DNA of 64,000 nt from contig CAJTGB010000012.1 of assembly GCA_910575835.1 (NCBI GenBank), positions 1 through 64,000 of the forward strand, written 5' to 3'. This document shows, in pieces, positions 52,182 to 62,868 of this stretch. Source of the DNA: Lachnospiraceae bacterium (lineage in GTDB: Bacteria; Bacillota; Clostridia; Lachnospirales; Lachnospiraceae). The position numbers and the translations under genes are program-made. Below the pieces are notes generated by a model that did no database searches, was not told where the DNA came from, and worked only from the letters and a program-made list of their open reading frames with translations. Position 1 is the stretch's first letter. Each line of letters begins with the position of its first letter.

Positions 52182-53660
52182 TTATTCCTCTTTTCGGATC
52201 TTCTTCTCTTCCAGATCTTTCGTTTCCTGCTTATCATTCCATTCCAATCCCATACTCTTCGCAAAATCCTTGTAGATGCTGCGGTATGTATCGATCATAT
52301 AACGATACTCATATCTGGCAAGAACTCTCTGGTATCCGTTTTCTCCCATCTGAAGACGCATCGCCTTATTTCTCGCCATAGATACCATAGCCCTCGCAAT
52401 CTCTTCCACATTCATGATATGCGTTATGATCCCCGCGGTGCCGAACTCATCGTTCTCTCCCATGATCAACCCCCGGCAATTTCCTACGTCTGTGGCAATG
52501 ACCGGTTTGTGTGCTGCAAAGCTTTCCAGAATCGTCAGCGGCTGTCCCTCGCTGATACTGGTCAGGATCGTCAAATCCATCTTTCCAAGATAATCCCTGA
52601 CATTAATCCTGCCTGTAAACTCAATATCAGGAATCTCTTCTGACTCCACAAGCTCAAAGCATTCGCCGGCATACTCCTCGTCTTCCTCCCATGGCCCCAT
52701 AATCCACAGTTTCAAAGAAGGCTCTGTCTCCTTTGCAAAGCTAAACGCATGTATCAGCGTCTTAATATCTTTGATCGGGGTCACACGGACAATCGCACCG
52801 ATATACACCCAGTCCTCGTCTTCCTCGTCTTTTCCCGGAAGCCCCTGAAATCTTTCCACCGGTATTCCGTTAGGTGTGATCATAGTCTTCTCATAAGGGC
52901 ACCCTAACTCCACCTCAAGCTCTCGAGCATGCTCATAAAGGCTAGTAACCAGATCCGCCCTCTCGTATGCCAGATTTGACATCTTCCGAAACTGTTCGAT
53001 CCAGATATCTTTATAGATCCCCTGCACCCATTTAGCCTTGATCAGCTCTTCTTCCCGTTCTCTTGTATAGATTCCATGCTCCGAGATCAGCATGCGCGCT
53101 CCGAAAAAATGCTTTGCCATACTTCCCAGTATCCCTGCATAGCCGGTAGCCGTACAGTGATACAGGTCGGCTTTCGGCAGCTGCATCTTCAATGTATGGA
53201 ACATCGGCAAATAGATCGAACGCAGCATCCACAGGAAATCTGAAAAAACAATCTGGCTGTAATTCAGATTATAACAATCCGTAACCGCATTCAGAAAATC
53301 TACAGACATCAGGAGATTATCTACAGAAAGTGATTTTTTCTGAAACAGTTCAAACAACGTCTCCCAGTCCACCCTCTGGTTCAAAAGGAGGCTTCGGAAA
53401 GCCTGATATTCTTTTTTTCTCATAGATTTTATCCGTTTGGTTCTCCTGCCCCAATCATAATCTTCCAGATAAAGTTCATGTATCTCTGTCACATTTTCAG
53501 GCAGATCATATACAAATTTGCCGCTCCAAGAACGATTCGCCACAATTGTCAGAATGATAAATTCCTGATCTGGGAAAGCCTGTATCAGATGGTGCATCCA
53601 GCTAGACACGCCACCGACTACATACGGATAACACCCTTCCGCTACAAGACAGATTTTCAT
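52182..53660 (-). CDS. pelF: PelF, Pel polysaccharide glycosyltransferase
   Basis: This 492-residue cytosolic GT4 polymerase of Pel, known in Pseudomonas to use UDP-sugars, begins MKICLVAEGCYPYVVGGVSSWMHHLI, the PelF N-terminal signature (DUF3492). It continues EHGIYTREREEELIKA, TPIKDIKTLIHAF and DLTILTSISEGQPLTILESFAAHKPVIATDVGNC (nucleotide-binding E-x7-E). Length matches PelF (about 500). It is followed immediately by pelG. The order pelD-E-A-F-G matches Gram-positive Pel operons. Confidence 0.95.
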   Translation of the reverse strand: MKICLVAEGCYPYVVGGVSSWMHHLIQAFPDQEFIILTIVANRSWSGKFVYDLPENVTEIHELYLEDYDWGRRTKRIKSMRKKEYQAFRSLLLNQRVDWETLFELFQKKSLSVDNLLMSVDFLNAVTDCYNLNYSQIVFSDFLWMLRSIYLPMFHTLKMQLPKADLYHCTATGYAGILGSMAKHFFGARMLISEHGIYTREREEELIKAKWVQGIYKDIWIEQFRKMSNLAYERADLVTSLYEHARELEVELGCPYEKTMITPNGIPVERFQGLPGKDEEDEDWVYIGAIVRVTPIKDIKTLIHAFSFAKETEPSLKLWIMGPWEEDEEYAGECFELVESEEIPDIEFTGRINVRDYLGKMDLTILTSISEGQPLTILESFAAHKPVIATDVGNCRGLIMGENDEFGTAGIITHIMNVEEIARAMVSMARNKAMRLQMGENGYQRVLARYEYRYMIDTYRSIYKDFAKSMGLEWNDKQETKDLEEKKIRKEE

Positions 53661-53695
53661 AGCAATCCCTCTTCCCTATTATTATAAAAATTATT

Positions 53696-55531
53696 TTATT
53701 CATAAGTAAGCGCTGTACTTTTCATTGTCATCACCGCCTCCTGACTCTCTATCTCCAACAAGAAAACATCTGGCTCCAACTTCTTAAAAGTACCGCCTTC
53801 CATCTGTTCTATCATTTCGTCATGGGTCCTCAGGATAAACCATACCGGTCCCACTGTATCAGACAACTTCAGAGATATCTTTTTACCTTCCCGTTCCTGA
53901 TTATAATCAAGAGTCAGAAATTTTCGGATACACTCGTCGCTTTCAGATGCCGTCGTTCCCTGAAAGCCGTAAAACTCCTTCCAGTAGTTTTGAATATTCC
54001 AGACCAGATCTTCTGACAGCTTTTCCCAGCTGTCTTTTTCATCCTCTAGGTATTCTGCATTCGTCACATCCACCAAGACATTCGTATAGCCAAGCATCGT
54101 TTCCACACACCGGATTCTAAAATCGTCCCGGTAGGTATGTGTAAAACCGTCTGAAAGTACTTTTTGCTCCGTGACATACTCCGACAGATAACCTACGATC
54201 TCATTGTCCTTCCTGTCCTTCGAAATAACCGTCCTGACAGAAGACATGGACTTTTCACCCAAAACGGCTTTGACCTTCTCCTCATCCAAGTTCCCTGCGT
54301 AAAAAGATGAAACATAATAATCTGGCAGCGTGTCATGAATAAAATCATAGTCCTCTTCCAGCTTCTCCTTGAGTGGCGTCTCCGACAGGCTGATACCAGA
54401 AAGACCGACTTCCGCATCTTCTTTATTCAAATTTTTCATATAATAATGGAGCTGTTCCTGCTCCGGCTGCAGATCATCCTCATAATCCAACTGCGGAGCC
54501 ATCATACAGGAAAGTCTCATCCTACTTCCTCGGTAAGCGGCCATAACTCCCTGCCACAAGATATCGCGCCCGACCCCCTGCATATTCCTGCTGTAGGTCT
54601 CCATCAGCTGCTCTTCGTTTTCCTGAGACAGGACTGGATAATCCGCAATAACCATGCTCTGTGCATTTACAACCGGATAAAGGTCATAAAGTTCCATCTG
54701 CGCTACCATCGCGGACAAAAGACCGATTCCACCAAAGTCTTCCATATAACTTCCGTTCACGGCCATCAGACATGAACCACGGTAATTCTTCTTCCATATG
54801 ACAGTCGGAGCCTCTTCTGATTCTGTACCATCCTCTTTCATGAGCCCCTTCATGTACGTCTCTGTACCTGCGTCCAACTCATACCACGGAAGCGTCAGCT
54901 CCATATCCTGTCGTTTCTTTGCTTCTTTTTTGTCCGACGTCATATAGACAGCTTCTCCTCCCAACAGAAAACCGGCATACAGATGAATCCCTTTTACTTT
55001 AACACTCTCTTCTTTCACACTTTTTATCCCAAACAACTGCTGTATCCTCGAGCTTCTCTTTATCACAGACACATCCGGCATGCTGCAGAAGACCACGTCG
55101 CTGCCTGAATCCAGATACTCTTCCAGATATTCCAGGTCTTTTACCTTCTCCCAACTGATACAGTCAGAATCAATGACCAGCATACCCGGAACCCTATTTT
55201 CTGCCTTCCATCCCGCAGCCACGCACTTATTCAAGGTCGTATAGCTTTCCATCCTCTTCTTAGTATATGTAGCCCATACTTCTACGGCTTCCTCCATTTT
55301 CGAACTACCGATATATACAATAAAATCCCCCGGTTGCTCCAAAATTCCGTCCTTCGTATTTCCTTTTGCCGAATATGCCCCGCTGCTTGAAGGCAATTTC
55401 CTAATGTCTTTTGAATGAAAATTCACTTCATAGTCGTTCCACCTCTCCGTTATGACTCCGGTAGACAGAAATAAAAAGACTATGATACACATAACGATAG
55501 TAATCGCAAAATAATTCCGACGTGATACCAT
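53696..55531 (-). CDS. DUF2194-like protein in the PelA position
   Basis: This 611-residue protein has an N-terminal membrane anchor (FAITIVMCIIVFLFLSTGVIT) and a large extracellular part. The first half alternates strands and helices (GDFIVYIGSSKMEEAVEVWATY, MLVIDSDCI, DVVFCSMPDVS). The second half (LSCMMAPQLDYEDDL, YDFIHDTLPDYYVSSFYAG, FRIRCVETMLGYTNVLVDVTN) resembles DUF2194 and the deacetylase-like region of PelA. I do not see a complete NodB metal triad, so deacetylase activity is uncertain. It lies between pelE and pelF, where Gram-positive clusters keep pelA. Confidence 0.7.
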   Translation of the reverse strand: MVSRRNYFAITIVMCIIVFLFLSTGVITERWNDYEVNFHSKDIRKLPSSSGAYSAKGNTKDGILEQPGDFIVYIGSSKMEEAVEVWATYTKKRMESYTTLNKCVAAGWKAENRVPGMLVIDSDCISWEKVKDLEYLEEYLDSGSDVVFCSMPDVSVIKRSSRIQQLFGIKSVKEESVKVKGIHLYAGFLLGGEAVYMTSDKKEAKKRQDMELTLPWYELDAGTETYMKGLMKEDGTESEEAPTVIWKKNYRGSCLMAVNGSYMEDFGGIGLLSAMVAQMELYDLYPVVNAQSMVIADYPVLSQENEEQLMETYSRNMQGVGRDILWQGVMAAYRGSRMRLSCMMAPQLDYEDDLQPEQEQLHYYMKNLNKEDAEVGLSGISLSETPLKEKLEEDYDFIHDTLPDYYVSSFYAGNLDEEKVKAVLGEKSMSSVRTVISKDRKDNEIVGYLSEYVTEQKVLSDGFTHTYRDDFRIRCVETMLGYTNVLVDVTNAEYLEDEKDSWEKLSEDLVWNIQNYWKEFYGFQGTTASESDECIRKFLTLDYNQEREGKKISLKLSDTVGPVWFILRTHDEMIEQMEGGTFKKLEPDVFLLEIESQEAVMTMKSTALTYE

Positions 55532-55561
55532 TTTTATCCTCTCGCTTTTCTAAAATTACTC

Positions 55562-56515
55562 TTAACTGAATACCCGTATCAATTCCAGTGTTTCACGGTC
55601 TATCACCACCTCCGACTGCCTCAACTCATTCAGCGTCGTAAAAAAAGCTTCTTTATTCTGCAGAGTAAAATAGAGCTTTAACTTACACGTATAAGCGCTG
55701 AGCTGTTCCGGATACTGATCAGCTAGCCAGACGCACCATTTTTCTGAATTTGTGAAATCCTTTATTTCCAGAAGTCTCATACATACGTTCTCACATTGCT
55801 CTTCAGTTAGTTTCGATATATCTTTCTCCCGGATTTTCTCTGCTGTATCCGCCATAATATTTACAAACCGTTTTTGCTCCACAGGCGTAAATATCTGCAA
55901 TTTTAAAACCTTGTTCATATAGCTGATCAGCATCTCTTCAAGCATTGTCTCTTCTTCTTTTTCATTTTGGATTCCATGAAGCAGCTTCTGTACTTTTGTA
56001 CGGAATTCATTCAGCTCATCAGTCATAACAGACGCAGCATAGTGGGAGGACTCTGAGTCCTCGCTGTCCAACGCCAACGCAATCGCCGCCAGAGAATCCT
56101 GTACCTCTCCTTTGACCATATTCATCATGACCAGACGCAGATCCTTTTTTTCATTTATTGCAAGCGCCTCCTCCAGCGGAACCATATTCCTCGCTCTTTC
56201 CTCATCCGCCTTTAACTGCGTCTTTACTCGTTCCTTGCTGAAAATTACATCCTCCAGGTCCGGAGCTGTCCAAAAGAGAAGCTTATCCATCAGGTATGAG
56301 ACAAAAAAGAAAACAGGACCTATGACCGGACATAAAAGCATTACGATGGACTTAAGCATAAAAGCTCTTCTATTGTCAGACAGCCTCTCTCCCTCATTCT
56401 CCTGTTGCTTCTTAACTGAGGCAACCACCAAAGCTCCCCACAGAAAATAGACAACCGCCGTCAAAACGTTTAAAATAATTACTATCAGAAATATCCTCTC
56501 ATTCCAATCCGGCAT
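55562..56515 (-). CDS. pelE: PelE-like membrane/TPR protein
   Basis: This 317-residue protein has two N-terminal transmembrane helices (ERIFLIVIILNVLTAVVYFLWGALVV and SIVMLLCPVIGPVFFFVSYLM). A helical cytosolic part follows (residues 100-317) with TPR-like hairpins near the end (EQCENVCMRLLEIKDFTNSEKWCVWLADQYPEQLSAYTCKLKLYFTLQNKEAFFTTL). Gram-positive PelE proteins share this plan and bridge PelD, PelF and PelG. The start overlaps the pelD stop by one base (TAATG). Confidence 0.8.
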   Translation of the reverse strand: MPDWNERIFLIVIILNVLTAVVYFLWGALVVASVKKQQENEGERLSDNRRAFMLKSIVMLLCPVIGPVFFFVSYLMDKLLFWTAPDLEDVIFSKERVKTQLKADEERARNMVPLEEALAINEKKDLRLVMMNMVKGEVQDSLAAIALALDSEDSESSHYAASVMTDELNEFRTKVQKLLHGIQNEKEEETMLEEMLISYMNKVLKLQIFTPVEQKRFVNIMADTAEKIREKDISKLTEEQCENVCMRLLEIKDFTNSEKWCVWLADQYPEQLSAYTCKLKLYFTLQNKEAFFTTLNELRQSEVVIDRETLELIRVFS

Positions 56516-58695
56516 TATACTGCCTCCCTTTTCAGCTCGCTATGGTATCCTTTTGAAGCAAAACGCTCCATAACACTTCTCGCACCCTCCTGATCTGTAT
56601 TAGATAATAATGCGTATAAGTTTCCATGCAATATCCCCAGATAATCCGACTGCCGCATCTGAGAACTGAGTATTACAGCGGCCTCCTTCCTGTCATACCT
56701 GCCAATTCCTGCAACCTCGAGCAGAGAACATTCTGTCAGCCCTTTATCTCTTGCCTCAAAAAAAGCCTTCGTCAAATGTGCAAACGCCTCTTCGTCCAAC
56801 ACATTCGTCTCTTCCACATAACGCTGGTCTCTTAATGCCTCCAGATAACGGTTGGCACGCACTACTGTATTCTGAACCAATGCACCTATGACCGTCAGCC
56901 GGTTGGCCTCCGCCAGCGTCATACGCTGCCACGGAATCCCCCAGAGCATCAATATCAATTGCATCTCTTCCGCCTCATACACAGCGCTTGCCATGAGCGG
57001 AAGTTTGTCTTCCAGTGTCTTATTAATATACACCCTGCGTTCCTTCAATTCATTATACATAAGCTCCATGGATGTATATTTGATGGAATTGCCCAATTTA
57101 CGTGCTTCCTTAGAAGTCGATGAAAAAAGTCTGGCATAATCTCCGTTTGCTACCGTATAGATCGCTACATCCTTGCTCTCCATCAGTTTTGACAGCATTT
57201 CTGCCGCATAAAACAATACTTCTTCAGGCGCGTATGCATCCAAACGGGAAGCAATCTCATATATCTTGCCAAGACTGTCCTTCTGATTCATGACCTGCAT
57301 TTCAAAACTCTGTTTCATACGAATATTACTGTCATTAATATCTTCGATGTCATTCAGCTTCCCATGGAGATATCCTATCTTTTCTTCATTCTCTTCTTTG
57401 ATATATTTCAGCTGATCACGCATATACCCTACAACCATTCCCAGGATAAACAGCTGCGCGATCCATACATATGTGTTATAATCTAACAATATCTCAAAAC
57501 CTGTGCGATTATACATCTGCCGAAAACAATACCCGCAGACCGCAAATACGGCGGAAATCAACGCCTGTTGCTGTCCGTGCACAATCGCAAACAAAAGCAC
57601 ATACAGCAGGTAAAAATCTAGCCTGCTAAAATACTGGCTTCCTACCGCCCGGTTATTCAGCATAAAAAAAGGAATAAAACATATACAGTTCTCTGCAAAA
57701 GGAATTAACTTTCTTATGATTACCCTTACATTATGTAATAGCTTCCCAAATTTCCCGCCACCAATGTCTTCGTCTTTAAGAAAAGACTCTCTGTGGTTCT
57801 TCATATATTGTACAATCTTCTGTACACCTGTATCATACTGCACAAAGATCTTCATGGGATATACCTTTTGGTATCTTTTTCCATTCAAAAGCAGACGGTG
57901 ATTTTCTCCTACAGAGTTATCCACAATCTCAACTTTTTCCCCCATATATCTGACAATCAATTCGGCCAGCTGCATTTCATTAATCTCATCCATGGATGAA
58001 ATGTGATAGCACGCATGCTGCAGATTGGCGTCTACAGCCACCTTATACACAAATTCAATCGCATCCTTCATATGAATCATAGAAAATGAATTCCTGCTGT
58101 TAGCAGATATCCTCCCAGTCTTCAGGCCTTCCAGAATCATATGAAAGCAAGGAGAATCCTCATGTCCCCCTTTCTCCGGCACCCAGTACATGTGATCAAA
58201 ACGGACTATCACCGTATCCATACTCTGGGTTCTGTGATAATTCGCACAGACCTCCTCACCCTGCGCCAACGCCAGCGCCTTAAATCCCTTAGGAGACACC
58301 GGTTCTTCCTCTCCAATATCATCAATATACGCGTTACCAAATACTTCCTCGCAGGAAAAATAAATCAGCCGTCCCGTCTTAACCATACTAAATGCTAACA
58401 GGATATTCATAACTCCCGCCACATAACGCACTGACTCCTGCCTGCCCTTGTTCTCCCAATCATAGTTCGTATCATAAGCGCCCATAAACATCGTTACATC
58501 CGGCCTGATACTCTCGAAGATGTCCTTGATACTCTCACTCTCATAAGGGAAATCATACTTCTCAAATACATGCTTATAAGAGAAACGGCTGGCCCTCTGA
58601 CCAGTCAACAAATAAACGCGGTGACCATTCTTATTCAGTTTATCGATCATCGCATTCATCAGCACACTGCCGCCGCCTATTAATAATATGACCAT
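56515..58695 (-). CDS. pelD: PelD with N-terminal degenerate SDR/epimerase-like domain
   Basis: The 726-residue regulator of the Pel synthase has three parts. An SDR-like domain (1-290) keeps the fold pattern (VILLIGGGSVLMNAMIDKL, RLIYFSCEEVFGNAY, FSMIHMKDAIEFVYKV) but lacks the Tyr-xxx-Lys pair and the third glycine, so it is unlikely to be an active epimerase. About four transmembrane helices span 320-430. GAF (about 470-600) and degenerate GGDEF (about 610-720) domains complete PelD. RQSD at 681-684 fits the cyclic-di-GMP RxxD site. It is the first gene of the operon; its promoter lies 54 bp upstream. Confidence 0.85.
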   Translation of the reverse strand: MVILLIGGGSVLMNAMIDKLNKNGHRVYLLTGQRASRFSYKHVFEKYDFPYESESIKDIFESIRPDVTMFMGAYDTNYDWENKGRQESVRYVAGVMNILLAFSMVKTGRLIYFSCEEVFGNAYIDDIGEEEPVSPKGFKALALAQGEEVCANYHRTQSMDTVIVRFDHMYWVPEKGGHEDSPCFHMILEGLKTGRISANSRNSFSMIHMKDAIEFVYKVAVDANLQHACYHISSMDEINEMQLAELIVRYMGEKVEIVDNSVGENHRLLLNGKRYQKVYPMKIFVQYDTGVQKIVQYMKNHRESFLKDEDIGGGKFGKLLHNVRVIIRKLIPFAENCICFIPFFMLNNRAVGSQYFSRLDFYLLYVLLFAIVHGQQQALISAVFAVCGYCFRQMYNRTGFEILLDYNTYVWIAQLFILGMVVGYMRDQLKYIKEENEEKIGYLHGKLNDIEDINDSNIRMKQSFEMQVMNQKDSLGKIYEIASRLDAYAPEEVLFYAAEMLSKLMESKDVAIYTVANGDYARLFSSTSKEARKLGNSIKYTSMELMYNELKERRVYINKTLEDKLPLMASAVYEAEEMQLILMLWGIPWQRMTLAEANRLTVIGALVQNTVVRANRYLEALRDQRYVEETNVLDEEAFAHLTKAFFEARDKGLTECSLLEVAGIGRYDRKEAAVILSSQMRQSDYLGILHGNLYALLSNTDQEGARSVMERFASKGYHSELKREAV

Positions 58696-58748
58696 TTTAT
58701 CACCACTCTTTATAATAACTTTTCTTTATAATAACTTCTTAGTATTAG

Positions 58749-58776
58749 ATTATATCATTTTGAGTCCAAAAGTCAA
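58749..58776 (-). promoter_or_regulatory. Promoter of the Pel operon
   Basis: TTGACT (58771-58776), 16 bp, TATAAT (58749-58754) on the minus strand, directly behind the dnaJ terminator. The leader that follows holds a direct repeat of AAGTTATTATAAAGA (two copies, 16 bp apart, 58708-58739). There is no room for a cyclic-di-GMP riboswitch. Confidence 0.8.
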
Positions 58777-58793
58777 TAGACAGACAGGTAAGC

Positions 58794-58827
58794 GAAAAGC
58801 CTTTGATGATATTAATCATCAAAGGCT
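58794..58827 (-). terminator. dnaJ terminator overlapping the coding end
   Basis: On the minus strand GCCTTTGATGAT, loop TAAT, ATCATCAAAGGC then TTTTCGC. The left arm contains the last codons of dnaJ (A-F-D-D) and the loop contains its stop codon, so ribosomes at the stop would cover the hairpin. Confidence 0.8.
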
Positions 58828-59993
58828 TCTTTCATCTTATCCATAAATCCTTTTTTCTTCTTTACGGTCTTCGTCTCCTTCTCTCCCGATACCGAGTTCA
58901 GCGTATTTCCTGACAATTCATCGAATTTTCTAAGCGCTTCTTTCGCTTCCTGGCTCAGATGTTCCGGCGTCTGAATCACAAGTGTTACATAGTGATCTCC
59001 GCGCACCTGTGAATTCCGCACGGACGGAACTCCCTTGCCCTTAAGACGCACCTTGGTATCTGTCTTGGTTCCCGGCTTCACCGTGTAGATCACCTCTCCG
59101 TCCACCGTCTTCACCCGGATATCCGCGCCTAATGCAGCCTGGGCAAATGAGATCGGAACTGTGGAGAAGATATGCATATCCTGCCTCTGGAAGATCGGAT
59201 GTCTTGATACGACCACTTCTACCAGAAGGTCTCCTCTCGGTCCTCCGTTTACACCCGGTTCTCCTTTCTCCCGGATCCGCACGCTCTGACCGTTGTCGAT
59301 TCCCGCAGGAATCGTCACAGCGATCTTCTTGCGGTTGGAGATATATCCTGTACCGCCGCAGTCCGGGCACTTCTCCCGGATGATCTTACCGGTCCCGTTA
59401 CAATCCGGACAGGTCTGGACATTCTGCACCATTCCAAAGAAGGACTGCTGTGTATAGACGACTTGACCCTTGCCCTGGCACTTCGGACACGTCTCCGGCG
59501 ATGTTCCGGGCTTCGCTCCGGTTCCCCCGCACTTGGTACACGGATCCTTAAGCACCATATCCAATTCCTTCTCGCAGCCGAATACCGCCTCTTCAAAAGT
59601 GATCCTGACACTCTTCCTGATATTCATTCCCTTCATCGGCCCCTGGCTCGCTCTTCCGCGCCGTCCTCCGCCGAACAGATCCCCAAAGATATCGCCGAAG
59701 ATATCGCTGAAATCCGCACCGCTGAAGTCAAAGCCTCCGAAGCCTCCGCCTCCGGCGCCGTTTTCAAATGCCGCGTGACCGAACTGATCGTACTGACGGC
59801 GTTTCTCCGGATCACTCAGGATCGCATAGGCCTCGGAAGCTTCTTTGAATTTCTTCTCAGCTTCCGCATCACCGGGATTCATATCAGGATGGTACTTCTT
59901 GGCGACCTGTCTGTATGCCTTTTTTAAAGTGGAATCGTCAGCATCCTTGCTGACGCCCAGCACTTCATAATAATCTCTCTTTGATTCTGCCAT
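58812..59993 (-). CDS. dnaJ: Chaperone DnaJ (Hsp40)
   Basis: This 393-residue co-chaperone stimulates DnaK ATPase and hands over unfolded clients. It has a J domain with YHPDMNPG (HPD at about 34-36), a Gly/Phe region ([14 protein letters not shown]), and four zinc repeats [24 protein letters not shown] and CPDCGGTG. The C-terminal client-binding domain follows ([22 protein letters not shown]). The length is normal. It is the last gene of the heat-shock operon, after a strong RNA hairpin that separates it from dnaK. Confidence 0.97.
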   Translation of the reverse strand: MAESKRDYYEVLGVSKDADDSTLKKAYRQVAKKYHPDMNPGDAEAEKKFKEASEAYAILSDPEKRRQYDQFGHAAFENGAGGGGFGGFDFSGADFSDIFGDIFGDLFGGGRRGRASQGPMKGMNIRKSVRITFEEAVFGCEKELDMVLKDPCTKCGGTGAKPGTSPETCPKCQGKGQVVYTQQSFFGMVQNVQTCPDCNGTGKIIREKCPDCGGTGYISNRKKIAVTIPAGIDNGQSVRIREKGEPGVNGGPRGDLLVEVVVSRHPIFQRQDMHIFSTVPISFAQAALGADIRVKTVDGEVIYTVKPGTKTDTKVRLKGKGVPSVRNSQVRGDHYVTLVIQTPEHLSQEAKEALRKFDELSGNTLNSVSGEKETKTVKKKKGFMDKMKEAFDD

Positions 59994-60061
59994 CGTCTTT
60001 CCCTTTCTTTCCTGAATCGAAGTCTCAAACCATACCCGGACGGGTATATTTTCATGGAAAA

Positions 60062-60108
60062 TTCTGCGGGATCAAGACCAGGCTGCCGCCCGGTCCGATT
60101 CCGCAGAA
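60062..60108 (-). other. Intercistronic hairpin between dnaK and dnaJ
   Basis: TTCTGCGG...CCGCAGAA forms the outer stem and GACC...GGTC an inner one, 47 bases in all, without a following T run. Such hairpins can stabilise the dnaK message or lower dnaJ expression. A smaller stem (ATACCCG/CGGGTAT) follows at 60037-60053. Confidence 0.55.
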
Positions 60109-60125
60109 CATCTGCCGCTTAGTTA

Positions 60126-62090
<1,965 letters not shown>

Positions 62091-62160
62091 CTAAGCTCGT
62101 AAATACCTCGCTAAGCTCTTCGAACGACTTTCGCACTAAGCTCGCAAATACCTCGCTAAG
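62091..62160. repeat. Direct repeat in the grpE-dnaK gap
   Basis: CTAAGCTCGTAAATACCTCGCTAAG (a 25-bp unit; 62091-62115) recurs at 62136-62160 with one change, a 45-bp period. Short CTTAGCGAG/CTAAGCTC inverted parts allow hairpins on either strand. Apart from this, the 160-bp gap between dnaK and grpE carries nothing recognisable. Confidence 0.7.
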
Positions 62161-62169
62161 TGCTCAATG

Positions 62170-62850
62170 TCAGTTCGCAACTTTCACCATGCTGTGTCTT
62201 ACTACGGTGTCGCGGTACATGTAACCTTTCTGGAATTCCTCAGCTATGATATTCTCGCCGAAATTCTCATCTTCTACATGCATCACTGCGTTGTGGAAAT
62301 CCGGGTTAAACTCCTTGCCGACTGCTTCGATCGGCTTGACTTCCACACTCTCCAGTGTAGTCATTAACTGCTTATACACCTTCTCCATTCCCTGAATGAA
62401 CGGATCTTCTTTCTCCTCTTCCCTGACTGCTCCAAGTCCGCGCTCGAAATTGTCAACCACCGGGAGGATCTTATCTATGATATCTTTCGCACCTATCTCG
62501 TACATCTGGGATTTCTCCTTCTCAGTACGCTTGCGGAAGTTATCAAACTCTGCCATCTGACGAGTGAGCCTGTCTGTCAGTTCCTCTATCTTCTCGTCCT
62601 TTTTATCCTTTTTATTCTTCTTGCCAAACAGCTTCTTGCCTGACTTCTTACCATCCTCTTTGCCGTCCGCCTCGCCGTCTTCTGTCTCTTCGCATGCCTC
62701 GCTATCTTCTGCCTCTTCGGTATCTTCCGGCGCCTTCGCCTCACAATCTTCTGCTGTCTCCTGCGAATCGTTCTCCTCTGCCGCCTTCTTCGCTTCCTCC
62801 ACAGCCTCTTTTACCATCTCTTCCTGGCTTTTCTCCTTATGCTTCTCCAA
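62170..62850 (-). CDS. grpE: Nucleotide exchange factor GrpE
   Basis: GrpE releases ADP from DnaK. The protein of about 226 residues has an unusually long acidic and then lysine-rich N-terminus (EDTEEAEDSEACEETEDGEAD, GKKLFGKKNKKDKKDEK). The coiled coil and core follow (LTRQMAEFDNFRKRTEKEKSQMYEIGAKDIIDKILPVVDNFERGL), ending in the beta wing (EFQKGYMYRDTVVRHSMVKVAN). The likely start is TTG at 62850, eight bases after AGGTGG; a GTG at 62862 is the alternative. It follows hrcA by only a few bases. Confidence 0.95.
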   Translation of the reverse strand: MEKHKEKSQEEMVKEAVEEAKKAAEENDSQETAEDCEAKAPEDTEEAEDSEACEETEDGEADGKEDGKKSGKKLFGKKNKKDKKDEKIEELTDRLTRQMAEFDNFRKRTEKEKSQMYEIGAKDIIDKILPVVDNFERGLGAVREEEKEDPFIQGMEKVYKQLMTTLESVEVKPIEAVGKEFNPDFHNAVMHVEDENFGENIIAEEFQKGYMYRDTVVRHSMVKVAN

Positions 62851-62868
62851 GGGTAATTCCACCTTTCT

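Noticed and set aside
58696-58811. Cyclic-di-GMP riboswitch ahead of pelD
   Set aside because: The leader is only about 50 bases and AT-rich, without GEMM-type conserved bases; control by the PelD RxxD site is more likely.
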